A stretch of 64,000 bases of DNA from Blumeriella jaapii (Eukaryota > Ascomycota > Leotiomycetes > Helotiales > Drepanopezizaceae): assembly GCA_009599575.1 (NCBI GenBank), contig VWND01000067.1:930001-994000 (forward strand), in the 5' to 3' direction. Position 1 is the stretch's first letter. Each line of letters starts with the position of its first letter. Positions 10,531 through 22,115 of the stretch are shown piece by piece. The notes beneath the pieces are model-generated. The model did not search any database and was not told the origin of the DNA. It worked only from the letters and a program-made list of their open reading frames with translations. A program made the position numbers and the translations under genes.

Positions 10531-11160
10531 GCGAAGCGTGCAAAACTTTTTAAACTTTTGTAATTTTTACAAACGCTTTATAACCGGCTACAGCCGTATT
10601 TGCCGCTTTTTTACTGTTTTTATAAATAAAAACGTTTTCTTCGTATTCGAGAAAAAGCAGAAAGACGTATAGAAAGTATTACGCAAAGTTTTGCTAAATA
10701 CTTTTATTTTATATTATTACGATTTTTATAAGCAAACGCGCCTGGAAACCGACTTTTTTAATAAAATAATAATTAGCGTATTATCGCAATTGCAAAAAAA
10801 TGATTTTTATTATCCGGTCGGTTTCTTTTTTAAAATTATAATCGACGCCGAGCTTAATTATCCGATTTACGACAAAAAGCTTTTCGCTATTTTTCGTTTT
10901 TTTAAAAATTATAAGCCGGAGCTGTTAAGCGTTTAAAAAAACGTATATATATATACCGATTACCGCGCTTTAAAATATTTTATAATAATTAAAGATTTTT
11001 CGGCCCGATAAACTCGATAAATCGAGTTTTTCGCCGATTTTTATTTTACAATTATATACCGGTCGGAAATTATTAATACGCTCGCTGATATTTTTTTCGC
11101 AAAAACCAAAATATTTTTTTATTAAAAGCGCGACAGCGAGCAGCTCGAAAGCAGCAGATA
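10531..11160 (+). pseudogene. Gypsy-A1 RNase H
   Basis: Begins with the RT connection (SLGFCNFYRRFI-like block near 10540-10590). RNase H follows: RLETD with the first catalytic Asp at 10751-10753, then the ELNYPIYDKKLFAI block carrying the family's E-K-E-L-L-A type motif at 10850-10890, and YTDYRALKYF near 10950-10975. The frame 10691-10936 is open. It would degrade the RNA of RNA:DNA hybrids during reverse transcription. Confidence 0.85.
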
Positions 11161-11790
11161 CTTTTAAACGATAAATTGGATTTTCAGATTTTGAAAAAAA
11201 TGGCTGCTAAAAGCATAGCTACGCTAGCGCTTATAAAAATAACGTTCGATAAACGCGATAACGATAGTATTTTTTTCGAAAAAAACAGCGAAAACGAAAA
11301 AAATAACGTATTTATAAAAAAATCCGCAGATCTAATTTTCGTAATCGCGTACGATATACATAATTATACAATTATAAACGATTTATTACAAGCCAATAAA
11401 AACTTTTTTTTTTTCGAAACGCAACGAGCGTAAGCTCGTAATTACAATTTGAATTATTAATTGCGATAAAACAAATTGTTTTTTTAAAACAGATTAATAA
11501 TACTTTTAAAACCTTTCGAATTGCGAATCTTTTTAATCCGATATATTTACGAATAGTTTTGCGTAGCATACGCTAGAATAAAAAAAATAAAGCTTTTGGT
11601 CGGTCGCAAATATTATTAAAAAGTTATAAAAGCAAATATATAATAATACGTTTCGAATTGTCGTTGCATACGAATAAAAGCTAAACGCGATAAAATTCCG
11701 GGCTTTTTAAAGCTTTTGCCTATATTTAGCAAGTTTTATTAATATTTAACGATAGATTTTACGAAGCTTTTATTAAACGAAAATGGTTAC
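11161..11790 (+). pseudogene. Gypsy-A1 integrase, N-terminal part before the B1 insertion
   Basis: Frame 11176-11433 is the spacer between RNase H and integrase. The catalytic core begins with T-I-D-F; its first Asp is GAT at 11755-11757. The reading frame runs to Gly-Tyr (GGTTAC, ending 11790) and is broken exactly there by Gypsy-B1. It resumes as DFAFVIINR at 17925, so joining the two parts across one GTTAC restores the homology. Confidence 0.82.
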
Positions 11791-12086
11791 TGTAACGATT
11801 CACTCTTTTGCCACCTCGCGTGTCACCAGCAACTACGTATAGCTGCAAGCTCCCCAGCAACTACGTATAGCTGCAAGCTTTCTGGTCTTCTGGTGGGTCT
11901 TTCCATCAACTGTGGAAACTATTCATATATATAAGGCTTTCTCTTCTTAGCAACTTCTGCTTTCTGCAGTTGTTGATTCTAAGTGAATATTTTTGTTATA
12001 AAATCAAAGGCTCGTTTTTTTATATTATGTGAACTCGGCGACCAGTTGATTAATTTCCTAGCCTTTCGATTAATTAGATCGTTATA
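11791..12086 (+). repeat. Gypsy-B1 5' LTR
   Basis: Starts TGTAACGATTC (TGTGACGATTC in the 3' copy), ends ATCGTTATA. It contains a 28-30-bp direct duplication, CAGCAACTACGTATAGCTGC twice around 11826-11878, and a TATA-like box TATATATAAGG near 11924-11935. B2 LTRs have only one copy of the duplication. Confidence 0.93.
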
Positions 12087-13720
12087 TTATTAACAATTTT
12101 TTTTCTACGCTGGCGACGGCGTAAACTATTTCTTTTTTCGAATTCCTTACGGATTATATCAAAATGATCGACCGGTCGTGAAAAGGTTTATTTCCGTATT
12201 TCGCGAAAAATGGCTTCTGTTTAACGATTTTCCTTTTAGCAGAGCTTTTCAGCTTCTGCTATTATATTTTAATTTCCTTTTTTTTAATTAGCGAAAAAGC
12301 AGCCTCTTTTAAAAGCTTTTTTTTTTGAAAAACAGTTTTTTTTCCGAGGAAAAAAAAACAAAAAAAAAGGCAGAGCGCCAATTATTTCGCCTGCTATTTC
12401 TTTTTTATAGCCTAGCGCTAAAAGCGTTTAGTTGAGACTTTTGTAAAATCAATTAAAAAAAGCGCAAAAGCGTAAACGACAATTTCTGGAGATTATACGA
12501 TTGCGACAAACTTTTTAATTAAAACGTTTGATAGAATTTATCGAACGTGTTTTTGCCAGTCGCGAATTTGTTGCTCTATTTTTTCGCAACGTTTTATTTT
12601 AATTAATAAACGCTGCAAATTAATTTCTACGCTTTTCGCGAATTTTTTTTAAATTTTCTTATAACGGCCAAGATTTTAGCGCGCTTTTTAAACGCTATAG
12701 TTTCTATTTATCTGCTGATTTTCGACTAGCTCGTATAAAACGCGTTTCGAATTTTGAGTTTAAGTTAAATAATGGTAAAGATTACAAAGCACGCCATTAG
12801 AAAACTAGAATTTTCGACAACTTCGAACTTTACTACGATTACTTCGCTAGCGATCGATTTCGTAAAAATTATATATTCGATCAGACCGAAAGCGTGGCGA
12901 AAAAGTTTTTTATTCCGCGTATTTTAGACCGCTCCGATTTTACATCTTCCGAAAAATTAGTCAAAAAGATCGCCGATTTTCTGGCCGACTTTTTAAACGT
13001 TCAAAAGGCCGAAAACGAATTTAAAATATTTGCAATAAATACGCACGACGATTTTTAGCGATTTTACCTGCGATTTTCTATTTTCGCAGCGAACGCTTAA
13101 ATACGGATTAATAAACAGCTTCGAAACGCTTTTCGCGATAAAATATCAAAGCGTTTACGAAAAAAGCTGCATTTAAAATAAACGCGTATAACGATTTTTA
13201 AAAATTGGCTTATCGCCGTTCGTTAAAAAAAATAAGGTCAGTTGGCTGAACGAATTTTATACGCGAATCGCTTTTTAATCAAATTTATTATTTATTAAAA
13301 TGGTAGATTTTTAACCAAAGCGTATTACGAGTTAAATCGTACGTACGAAAGTCGTCCAAGTGTTTTACAAGCTCTTTTTTAGTTTTTTGCTGTTTTTCTT
13401 TTTTTTCCACGCCAAAACGCCCCTTTTAGCGTTTTTTCTTTCAGATCGGACCAACGACAACATTCGTTTTTTATTTTACATTAAAAAGTTTAGAAAAGCT
13501 AATTCGCACGACTTTTTACGGGCCGACTTTCGGTTTTATCCAAAAGCTTTCTTAGGCTGGTAGATATAAACGAGGTCGAGCCGGCCGAAAATTCGCCCTT
13601 TAATAATAGTAGTAAAAACGAAAACCCTTTTCCAAACGACTTTCAAAACGCATACGAAAAAATTAAAAGCTTTTCCGCTAGTCGGGGAAACGCCCAAATC
13701 TAAGCAAAGCTTTTTTTTTA
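12087..13720 (+). pseudogene. Gypsy-B1 gag, degenerate
   Basis: Gag region by position and by alignment with B2 (36145-37740), B3 and B4. Short frames survive, such as 13360-13563, which contains FRKANSHDFLRADFRFYPKAF. Most Gln and Trp codons are stops. I see no clear CCHC knuckle, which may be mutated or absent. A conserved TGGCGACGGCGTAAA block lies just after the LTR in B1 and B2 and may belong to the leader. Confidence 0.7.
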
Positions 13721-14990
13721 GGCGTATTGCGCGATATATGTTATTTTAACGTTCGAAAGCTTTTTAATAGCGATTTATTAATAATTTCCGTTATATTCAC
13801 TAAAAATAGCCTTTTGTACAAAATAAAAGCGCTCGCCGACTTTAAAGCGAACGGTTATGCGTTAATCGATTCGGCGCTGATTAAGTTTTTTTTTTTTTTT
13901 TTTAAATTTTTAATTTAATTTTTTCCGGCTTTTTTTTTTGTAAAAAAATATAATAAAGCTTATGGCTATTTAATTATATATTTTACGCTTTTTAATCTTA
14001 TTATTAACAACCGAATACAATCGTTTATTTTTTTTTTGATTATTAATTTCGAAAATTATAATATGATTTTAGGAAAAGCTTGGTTGGCCGAATATTAAGT
14101 TTTACTAGATTGTAATAAACGCAAGCTTTATTAGCCGAAGTCTTACTCCTTTACAGCCTTTTACGCTCGTTATATTAAAGTTTTTTATTTGCATTTCCGA
14201 AAAATTTAATTTCGCCATCAAAACGACGCTGTAAAACGTAATAAAAACTTTGATTAATTATAGCAGACTTACGACGCTGTGCGGAGCGCGAAAAGGTCGA
14301 ATTTTATTCGCGGTGCTAATTTCGATAGCGACGCCAATGGAATAATACAAAAAATTACACCATTTTCCTAGGTTAACGATTTCTTTTTTATTATTTTTAT
14401 TTTTTTTTTTTTTTTTTTTCGTTAAAACAGCTTTTTCGTTCTACGAAAAACAGTTATACCAAAAACCGAAGAAAAGCCTTCGCCGCGATGGCCTTTTAGC
14501 TTAATATAATCGATAGTTCAGATAAGCTATTTTTTAAACCTTTCAAATCAGTTCGAAAACGAGTTTTTTAACTTACTGCTTATTTAATTTCTATCTGCCA
14601 AATTATTACATACGCTTTTAAGCTGATTTTCAGAAAAAAAGCAATTGAAATGTTTTTAATCTTTTTATACGAGATCGATAAAATATTAAACGATTTTACG
14701 TACAATATTTTTTTCAAAACCCAATTTTATAGTTTTTTCGAACGTTTAAAACCAATGAAATATCAATTTCGACCCTTTTAATTAGCTTAACAGAGCTAAC
14801 TTCGAATAAATCTTCTTTCGAATCTTTTTCCCCGGAGTACAAAAACCTCGAACACGTGTTTTTTAAGGCCGCTAGCAACGAGCTAGCTTTTTACCGGCCC
14901 TACGACTATAAAATCGAGCTTATTATAAATGAAAAAAAGCTGAAATATATTTTTTTGTATAAGATATCGATTCTAAAGCTCGAAATTATT
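13721..14990 (+). pseudogene. Gypsy-B1 protease and pol linker
   Basis: Frame 13727-13918 contains ALADFKANGYALIDSALI. The position of the catalytic D-(S/T)-G is D-F-K (13838-13846), so Asp remains but Ser-Gly has mutated. About 200 bases later comes the DMILGKAWL-like block (about 14061-14085, read as YDFRKSLVGRI in the broken frame), usual for gypsy proteases. The linker before RT runs to about 14990. Confidence 0.72.
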
Positions 14991-15640
14991 AAAACTTATT
15001 TATAAAATAATTTTGATAAAAGTTTTATCGAATTTTTTACCGCTTTTTTCGCTGTTTTAATGCTTTTCGCTAAAAAACCCGACGGTTCACTGCGTTTTTG
15101 TATCGATTATCGAGCTTTTAATAATATTATTCGTAAGAATCGCTATTTTTTTTTTTTTATCGATAAGACTTTTGCTCGTTTTTCGAAAGCGCGAATTTTT
15201 ACAAAGCTCGATATTCGTTAAGTTTTTCACAGAATTCGAATAGACCTCGCTAATAAAAAACTAACGACGTTTCGTACGCGTTACGGCGTTTATAAATGCA
15301 AGGTGTTATTTTTTGGCTTTATTAATAAATCCGCAATTTACTAACGCTATATAAACGACGTTTTTTTCGATTATTTGAACGATTTTTATATTATATATTT
15401 AAATAATATTTTTATTTATTCGTCCGACCTTTTAAAATACGTTATATACGTTCGCAAAATGTTTCAAAAGCTCGCTGACGCTGGATTATAGGCCGATATT
15501 CGGAAGTTTAAATTTAACGTTATTCGGATCCGTTATTTAAGCTTTATTATTTCGATTAAAAACTTAAAAATAGATTCAGAAAAGGTTTTCGTAGTCGCTT
15601 ACTGGAAATTTTTTATTATTATAAAAAGTGTATAAAGCTT
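14991..15640 (+). pseudogene. Gypsy-B1 reverse transcriptase
   Basis: Clear chromovirus RT: KPDGSLRFCIDYRAFNN at 15075-15125, RIFTKLDIR at about 15195-15220, then the catalytic box, which reads YLNNIFIYS with both Asp codons of Y-L-D-D changed to Asn (15402-15407). The FTKLDIR Asp, by contrast, is retained. The enzyme would copy the element RNA; this copy is dead both by stops and by loss of the metal ligands. Confidence 0.9.
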
Positions 15641-16230
15641 TTTTGGTTTTTGTAATTTCTACCGACGTTTTATTCGAAACTACGGTATAATTGTAAAGCT
15701 TTTGGTTTATTTAACTAAGGCTAACGTTTTTTACAATTTCACTTTTGAATATTAGGAGAATTTCGACTTTTTTATATTAGCTTTTATTATTGCATTAGTT
15801 TTATAATATTATAGGCAAAACTTTTTTTGCATATTAAAAACTGACGCTTTAGACGGCGTAGTAGCTTTTGTGCTTTCGCAATTTTATAGCGACGATTAGC
15901 TTTCAGTCGCTTATTTCAGCAAAACCATAGCTTTCGCAAAGCTAAACTACGTCGTATACGATAAAAAAATATTCGCAATCGTAAGATTTTTAGGCAATTT
16001 TCGTACTGAATTGATTAGCTTAGTTTATCAAATCAAAATTATTATTAATTATAAGGCTTTGGAATATTTTATGATTTTTAAACTTTTGAACGTTCGATAA
16101 GCACGCTGGGCCGAGCTTTTCGCCGATTACAACTTTTTTATTACGTATAAACCAAATAAATACAACTTTTTAGCTGACGCATTAACACGTCGTACGAGCG
16201 AATTCGACCGCTAAAACTTTTTTAAACGTA
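15641..16230 (+). pseudogene. Gypsy-B1 RNase H
   Basis: After the RT connection (FVISTDVLFETT-like block), LKTDALDGVVAFVLSQF around 15836-15886 is the start of RNase H with its first Asp. AKLNYVVYDKKIFAIVRF at about 15943-15996 is the Glu-bearing helix. The ADALTRR-type terminal motif lies near 16170-16195. Confidence 0.87.
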
Positions 16231-17621
16231 TTCAACGTCTGCAAATACTTTTTCGAACCGATTAGATCGATTACCGCCTTTTAACTGAAAAACTTCGATT
16301 TTTCACGGCCTTCGAAACAGCTGTTTTTATCGTTGAAATAGCTGATTTTTCTTTCGTATTTCGTGTCGTTGACCAAATTTTCCACGCTAATCGTATAGCT
16401 AACAGCCTGATAGCTTTTCGAAAAAAAGCTGTACGAAACGCTACGAAAAAAAACGACGATAATAATATTTCGTTTTCGTATATATTTGAACGCGATTTAT
16501 TATTATATTACGGTCGTCTGATAATATTAGACGTCGATCATTTTCGTTTGGCTTTTGTACGAAAAGTGTACGACCAAATTTTTACCGCTTATTTTAACGT
16601 TCGCAAAACTACGCAATTGCTTTCGGACCAATACTATTGGCGAGGTATAACAGCTTTCGTAAAACAATACTATCGCAATTGCTACGTTTATCGAAGGAGT
16701 TTTGTTTCAAGAAATAAGCGCCCCGGCCTTTTTTAGCTTTTTCCTGTTTTTGACTATTTTTAGGAGCACGTTACAATAGACTTTTGTAGCTTTAATAAAA
16801 ATAAATACGGTTACGATAACGTATTCGTAGTGATAAATCGCTTTTTTAAGCAGGTTATTTCGATCTTTTGCTATAAAAATATCGATGCTCGAAGCTTCGC
16901 CAAATTGTATATATTTCACGTATACAGGTATTTTAGCTTTTCAAAAAGTATTATTAGCGATCGTGGCCCTTAGTATTAATTTATTTTCTGGTCTGAATTA
17001 AACAAAATACTCGGTACGCAATTAAAACTTTCGACAGCCGTTTATTTTGAAACCGACGGTTAAACCGAAATTTACAATTAATATTTGTAAAAACGCTTTC
17101 GATCCTTCGTGAATTTTTATTAAAACGATTGGAGCGAATTTCTTTTAATAATAGATTTCGCTTAAATGATTCTTTTTTACGAAAGTCTAGGTGGCCTTTT
17201 ATTTTTTGAATTTGTACACGGTTATATTTCTTATACTAATTGGAATTGAAAGCTCGATACTCCGATCTTCTCCAACCTTTTACATAAGCTAAACGCAGAC
17301 GAAGCTCGTGCGTACGCTCGCCGCTATTACGACGCCTGGAACCTCGCCAAATCGCATCTTTAATAAGCCTACGACAAAATGAAAAGAAGTGCGAATAGGT
17401 TTCGCCGCGCGATCGATTTTGACGTTGGCGACTACGTATGGCTCGATATGCGTCCATTTCCGACCTCCCGGCCCTTCCGCAAGCTCGACAACCCTACAAA
17501 CGGCCCTTTCAAGATTGTAGCCAAAATTTTCGACAACGCTTTTAAGCTAGACCTCCCCAGTACTATGAACGTACCAATGGATAAAAGCTCGAGGGCGCGC
17601 TTTTTTCGGACGGGGGGGTAG
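16231..17621 (+). pseudogene. Gypsy-B1 integrase, chromodomain deleted
   Basis: HHCC finger at 16548-16736 (YRNCYVYRRS; the second Cys of C-x2-C is now Tyr). The core keeps all three acidic residues: Asp at 16779-16781 (TIDF), Asp at 16959-16961 (ISDRG) and Glu at 17067-17069, with the last two exactly 35 residues apart as in D,D(35)E. The open frame 17379-17621 encodes the C-terminal DNA-binding module (VGDYVWLDMR...). It then jumps from STMNV to PMDKSSRARF, where B2 has a chromodomain. Confidence 0.9.
17604..17621 (+). promoter_or_regulatory. Gypsy-B1 polypurine tract
   Basis: CGGACGGGGGGGTAG directly abuts the 3' LTR. It is the RNase-H-resistant primer for plus-strand synthesis. Gypsy-A1 has a very similar tract (GAAGAGGGGGGTAG). 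Confidence 0.8.
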
Positions 17622-17919
17622 TGTGACGATTCACTCTTTTGCCACCTCGCGTGTCATCCCAGTAACTACGTATAGCTGCAAGCTCCCCAGCAACTACGTA
17701 TAGCTGCAAGCTCCCTGGTCTTCTGGTGGGTCTTCCCATCAACTGTGGAGATTATTCATGTATATAAGGCTCTCCTCTCTTAGCAACTTCTGTCTTCTGC
17801 AGTTGTTGATTTTAAGTGAATATTTTTGTTACAGAACCAAAGGCTCGTTTTCTCATATTATGTGAATTCGGCGACCAGTTGACTGATCTCCTAGCCCTTC
17901 GACTGATTAGATCGTCATA
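17622..17919 (+). repeat. Gypsy-B1 3' LTR
   Basis: 298 bp, same layout as the 5' LTR, including the internal 28-30-bp duplication. It is less mutated (for example GACTGATCTCC where the 5' LTR has GATTAATTTCC). It ends ATCGTCATA before the GTTAC duplication. Confidence 0.93.
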
Positions 17920-17924
17920 GTTAC

Positions 17925-19057
17925 GATTTCGCTTTCGTAATAATAAATCGCTTATTTAAAAAGCTTTTGTTAATCTTTTATTATAAAATTATTATAGCGA
18001 AAAGATTAGCAGCTTTGTTTTTGATTTATTAAATGCGCTATTTCGGCATGCCGGATTTAATTGTTTCGGACCGAAAAGCTTAGTTTGTTTCAGTTTTTTA
18101 GCAAAAATTCTGCCGCATATTAAAAACCAAAATTAAATTAATTATTGCGTATAATTTTAATATCGATAGGCAAACCGAAATAATAAATTAATATATTAAG
18201 CAACGCTTCCGTTTTTTTTGCTTTTATTACTAAAATAATTAAAAACGCTTTTTACTTTTGATAAATATTGCATAATTGATTTTGCCGTACGAATCTTTCG
18301 GCAACGTTTTTTTTTTAAATTTTCAATAAATACAAAACTCGTATATTTTAAAATATAAATAATTTTCGTTTTTTTCGCTCGGCCATCGAAAAGCTTAATC
18401 GCGACGAAGCTTTGCATTTGATTTTCCGAGCTAAAAAAGTTGTAAAATACGCATAATCGTTTATTACGTAATAATAAGCCAAAATAAAACGCTTCGCTAA
18501 TTTGCATAAACGACCGATAAATTAAAATATAAACGATAAGGTATTAGTAAGTATTAAAAATTAAAAGCTCGACCGATTTTTCCGAAAGCTTTCGGATAAA
18601 TAATACGGCTTAATCAAAATCGTCGATAAAATAAAAAAGAGTTGGAAGCTTGATTTTTTCGCAAACTGATTAATTTATTTAATTTTTCATTTATATTCGC
18701 TTCGAAAGCATATTAGCAATCTTTTACCTGGCCAACGCCGCTCCGAATCAGCTTTTATTTAATTATTTTCCGAATAAACGAAATAGAAAATCGAAAAAAT
18801 AATAAATTCGAAATTGCATAAGAAAATATTACAATATTAAATTAATTGAAAGGGCGCTGATAAAAATCTCGAATAATACTTTTGTTTTAACGCTATAACG
18901 GCCTTTTATATTTTTCAAGCATTCCACCGATTATATCCCACCGTTAAAAGCCTTTTACGAACGTTTTCCGCATGGTTGCAAGCTTATAACAAAAGCAAGG
19001 AAGATTACACTGAATTGGAAAACGATAAACTTATAACTGCAATTGCGAAAACGCAGT
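17925..19057 (+). pseudogene. Gypsy-A1 integrase, C-terminal part after the B1 insertion
   Basis: Continues the core as DFAFVIINRLFKK, then MPDLIVSDRK with the second catalytic Asp at 18069-18071. A DRQTEI block follows at about 18165-18185, where the Glu is expected. Beyond that the C-terminal region carries a YYNIK...NNT block around 18820-18890 that could be a decayed chromodomain, although I cannot confirm it. The same C-terminal region is kept in A2 (44240-45060). Confidence 0.82.
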
Positions 19058-19059
19058 TT

Positions 19060-19077
19060 TTCGGAAGAGGGGGGTAG
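19060..19077 (+). promoter_or_regulatory. Gypsy-A1 polypurine tract
   Basis: CGGAAGAGGGGGGTAG abuts the 3' LTR. It shares the GGGGGGTAG end with Gypsy-B1, which suggests that the two families are related. Confidence 0.8.
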
Positions 19078-19318
19078 TGTTACGATCCTGGCCAGTGGTA
19101 TGGTTGCCAATGGTATAAATATTGGTAGTATTAGATTAAGGTTTGGGCACGGACCATCTCGGCCATTAGGCCTCGCGCTAAGTCACGTGACCCATAAGCG
19201 CAACCTATTATACATAAAGTTCGCGACCCCGAGCATTCTAGCTCGGTGTTTTTCTTTTAATTTACATGCGTACCTTTTGGTCTATATTATCCCGATCACC
19301 CTCAAGCTAGCTGTGACA
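19078..19318 (+). repeat. Gypsy-A1 3' LTR
   Basis: 241 bp, TGTTACGATCC to TGTGACA, with GTCACGTGAC near 19182-19191. It is followed by the AAAAC target duplication at 19319-19323. Confidence 0.94.
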
Positions 19319-19323
19319 AAAAC

Positions 19324-19437
19324 CTGATTAATATAATTTTTGAACTAAAGCATTTTTTTTAATAATTGTTTTAAAACTTATTTAATACGACAGAAACCTT
19401 TTGTTGCTAGATATTGAATGTCACGTGTTGCTTATAT
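19324..19437. other. host DNA to the right of Gypsy-A1
   Basis: About 114 bases continue the unknown region interrupted at 6816. A CACGTG core (GTCACGTGTTGC) lies at about 19419-19430, just before Gypsy-B3 begins. Nothing else is recognisable. Confidence 0.4.
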
Positions 19438-21701
19438 GACTGAATTTCGAATTTTATTACGATTATTTCGCTATCGATCGATTTCGCAAAAATTATATAT
19501 TCGATCAGACCGAAAGCGTAGCAAAAAAGTTTTTTATTTCGCGTATTTTAAACCGTTCCGATTTTATATTTTCCGAAAAATTAATAAAAGAAATCGCCGA
19601 TTTCCTGGCCGACTTTTTAAACGTTTAAAAAGCGGAAAACAAATTTGAAATGCTTGAAATAAATACGTACGACGATTTCTGGCGCTTTTATCTGCGATTT
19701 TCCATTTTCGCAGCGAACGCTTAAATACGAATTAATAAATAGCTTCGGAACGCTTTCCGCGATAAAATACTAAAACGTTTACGAAAAAAGCTGTATTTAA
19801 AATAAACGCGTACAACGACTTTTAAAAATTAGCTTACCGCCGTCCGTTGAAAAAAAAAAATTAATTAGCTAAACGAATTTTATACGCGAATCGCTTTTTA
19901 ACCAAATTTATTATTTATTAAAATAATAGGTTTTTAACTAAAGCGTATTACGAGTCAAATCGTACGTACCAAAATCGTTTAGATGCTTCACAAGCTTTTT
20001 TTCAGCCTTTTGCTGTTTTTTTTTTTCCACGCCAAAACGCTTTTTCTAGCGTTTTTATTTTTTCGATCGGATTAACGATAGCGCTTGTTTTTTATTTTAT
20101 ATTATCAAAAAGTTTAAAAAAGCCAATTTGCATGATTTTCTACGGGCCGACTTTCGGTTCTATCCAAAAGCTTTTTTAGGCTGGTAGATATAAACGAAGT
20201 CGAACCGGCCGAAAATTCGCTTTTCGATAATAATAATAAAAACGAAAATCTTTTCCCAAACGATTTTCAAAACGTATACAAAGAAATTAAAAACTTTTCC
20301 GCTAATCGAAAAAACGCTTAAGCCTAAGCAAAGCTTTTTTTTTAAGCGTATTACGCGATATGCGTTATTTTAACGTTCGAAAACTTTTTGATAGCGATTT
20401 ATTAATAATTTTCGTTATATTTATTAAAAATGGCTTTTATACAAAATAAAAACGCTCGCCGATTTTAAAACGAACGATTATACGTTAATCGATTCGGCGC
20501 TGATTAAAATCTTTTTTTTTTTCAATTTTTAATTTAATCTTTTCCGGCTTTTTTTTTATAAAAGAATATAATAAAGCTCGTGGTCATTTAATTACATATT
20601 TTACGCTTTTCAATTTTATTATTAATAATCGAATATAATCGTTTACTTTTTTTTTAATTATTAACTTCGAAAATCATAATATAATTTTAGGAAAAGCTTA
20701 GTTGGCCGAATATTAAGTTTTATTAAATTATAATAAACGCAAGCTTTATTAGCCGAAGTTTTACTTTTCTATAGCCTTTTACGCTCGTTGTATTAAAATC
20801 TTTTATTTGCATTTTCGAAAAATTTAATTTCGCTATTAAAACGACGTTATAAAACGTAACAAGAATTTTAATTAATTATAGCAAATCTACGACGCTATGC
20901 GAAGCGCGAAAAAGTCGAATTTTATTCGCGGTGCTAATTTCGATAGCGACGCTAATAAAATAATTTAAAAAATCATACCATTATTTTCCCAGGCTGCCGA
21001 TTTTTTTTTCGTTATATTTTTTTTCTTTTCTTTTTCTTTCGTTAGAACAGCTTTTTCGTTTTACGAAAAACAGTTATATTAAAAACCGAAAAAAAGCTTT
21101 CGCCGCGATGGACTTTCAATTTAATATAATCGATAATTTAAACAAACTTTTTTTTAAATTTTCCAAACGATCAATTCGAAAACGAATTTTTTAATTTATT
21201 ATTTATTTAATTTTTATCTGCCAAATTATTACATACGCTTTTAAGCTAATTTTTTTTAAAAAAGCAGTTAAAGTGTTTTCAATCTTTCTATACGAAATCG
21301 ATAAAATATGAAACGATCTTACGTATAATATTTTTTTTAAAACCTAGTTTTATAATTTTTTCGAACGTTTCAAAATCAACGAAATATCGATTTCGATCTT
21401 TTTAATTAGTTTAGCAGAATTAACTTCGAATAAACTTTTTTCGAATTTTTTTTTCCGAAATACAGAAACTTCGAACACGTGTTTTTTAAAGCCGCTAATA
21501 ACGAGCTAGCTTTTCACCGGCCTTACGATTATAAAATCGAATTTATTATAAATAAAAAAAAGCTGAAATACACTTTTTTATATAAAATATCCATTCCGAA
21601 ATTCGAAATTATTAAAATTTATTTGTAAAATAATTTTAACAAAAGTTTTATCGAATTTTCCACCGCTTTTTTCGCTGTTTTAATACTTTTCGCTAAAAAA
21701 C
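19438..21701 (+). mobile_element. Gypsy-B fragment B3 (gag to RT start)
   Basis: Collinear with B1 from about 12823 to 15078: gag, the protease region and the beginning of RT. It has no LTR at its left edge, so the left boundary is a truncation or rearrangement. The right edge is cut within CGCTAAAAAAC, just before the RT DGSLRF motif, by the LTR of Gypsy-C1. It is more heavily mutated than B1, with Gln and Trp stops throughout. Confidence 0.85.
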
Positions 21702-22115
21702 TGTAAGAATTGAAAGGCAGGGAAACACTAATTCAGATAATAAAGCTCAGATAAGATTGGATTAATAATCAGACTGATTTCTACCTTTTACATTTTTAAT
21801 AAAAGGCGCCTATAAATACAAAAGGAAAGGTGGAGCCCTCGAAAAGAATATTTCCCAGAAAACCAGGCGAATTCCATTTAGTATACTTTTCTAGCCTCTA
21901 TTCCGACCTTTTTTCAATTCTTTTTAATATAATTTTAATAACTGATTTCTTAGCAATCATTTTTATAAAATGTTTTATTTAAATATTATTTTCAACTTTT
22001 ATAATACTATCCGGCCTCTACGGCCTATCCGCAGAAAATACTATTCGAAAATTAATAAAAAGCAAAAGGTTTTGGCGGATTATCTGATTTATATACGTAA
22101 TATTAATTTCTAATA
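21702..22115 (-). repeat. Gypsy-C1 3' LTR (left end)
   Basis: 414 bp. The plus-strand copy starts TGTAAGAATTGAAAGGCAGG and ends CTAATA, where the least mutated copy has CCTGACA. It matches the other four Gypsy-C LTRs of the window. In the plus orientation it contains CGCAGAAAATACTATTCG and an ACGT-containing tail. Confidence 0.92.

Larger units (their letters stand above)
11791..17919 (+). mobile_element. Gypsy-B1, full-length chromovirus-type retrotransposon nested in A1
   Basis: LTRs at 11791-12086 and 17622-17919, with target duplication GTTAC (11786-11790 and 17920-17924). Internal order is gag, protease, RT, RNase H, integrase on the plus strand. Compared with B2 it has lost about 350 bp that encode the C-terminal chromodomain. 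The last 400 bases and the 3' LTR are clearly less mutated than the rest. Confidence 0.94.
6817..19318 (+). mobile_element. Gypsy-A1, full-length LTR retrotransposon with nested B1
   Basis: Two 241-bp LTRs (6817-7057 and 19078-19318) enclose gag, protease, RT, RNase H and integrase in Ty3/gypsy order on the plus strand. The host target AAAAC is duplicated at 6812-6816 and 19319-19323, so this is one original insertion. Without the nested Gypsy-B1 (11791-17919 plus its 5-bp duplication) the element is about 6.4 kb. Every ORF is destroyed by transitions. The 5' LTR is more mutated than the 3' LTR. Confidence 0.93.
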
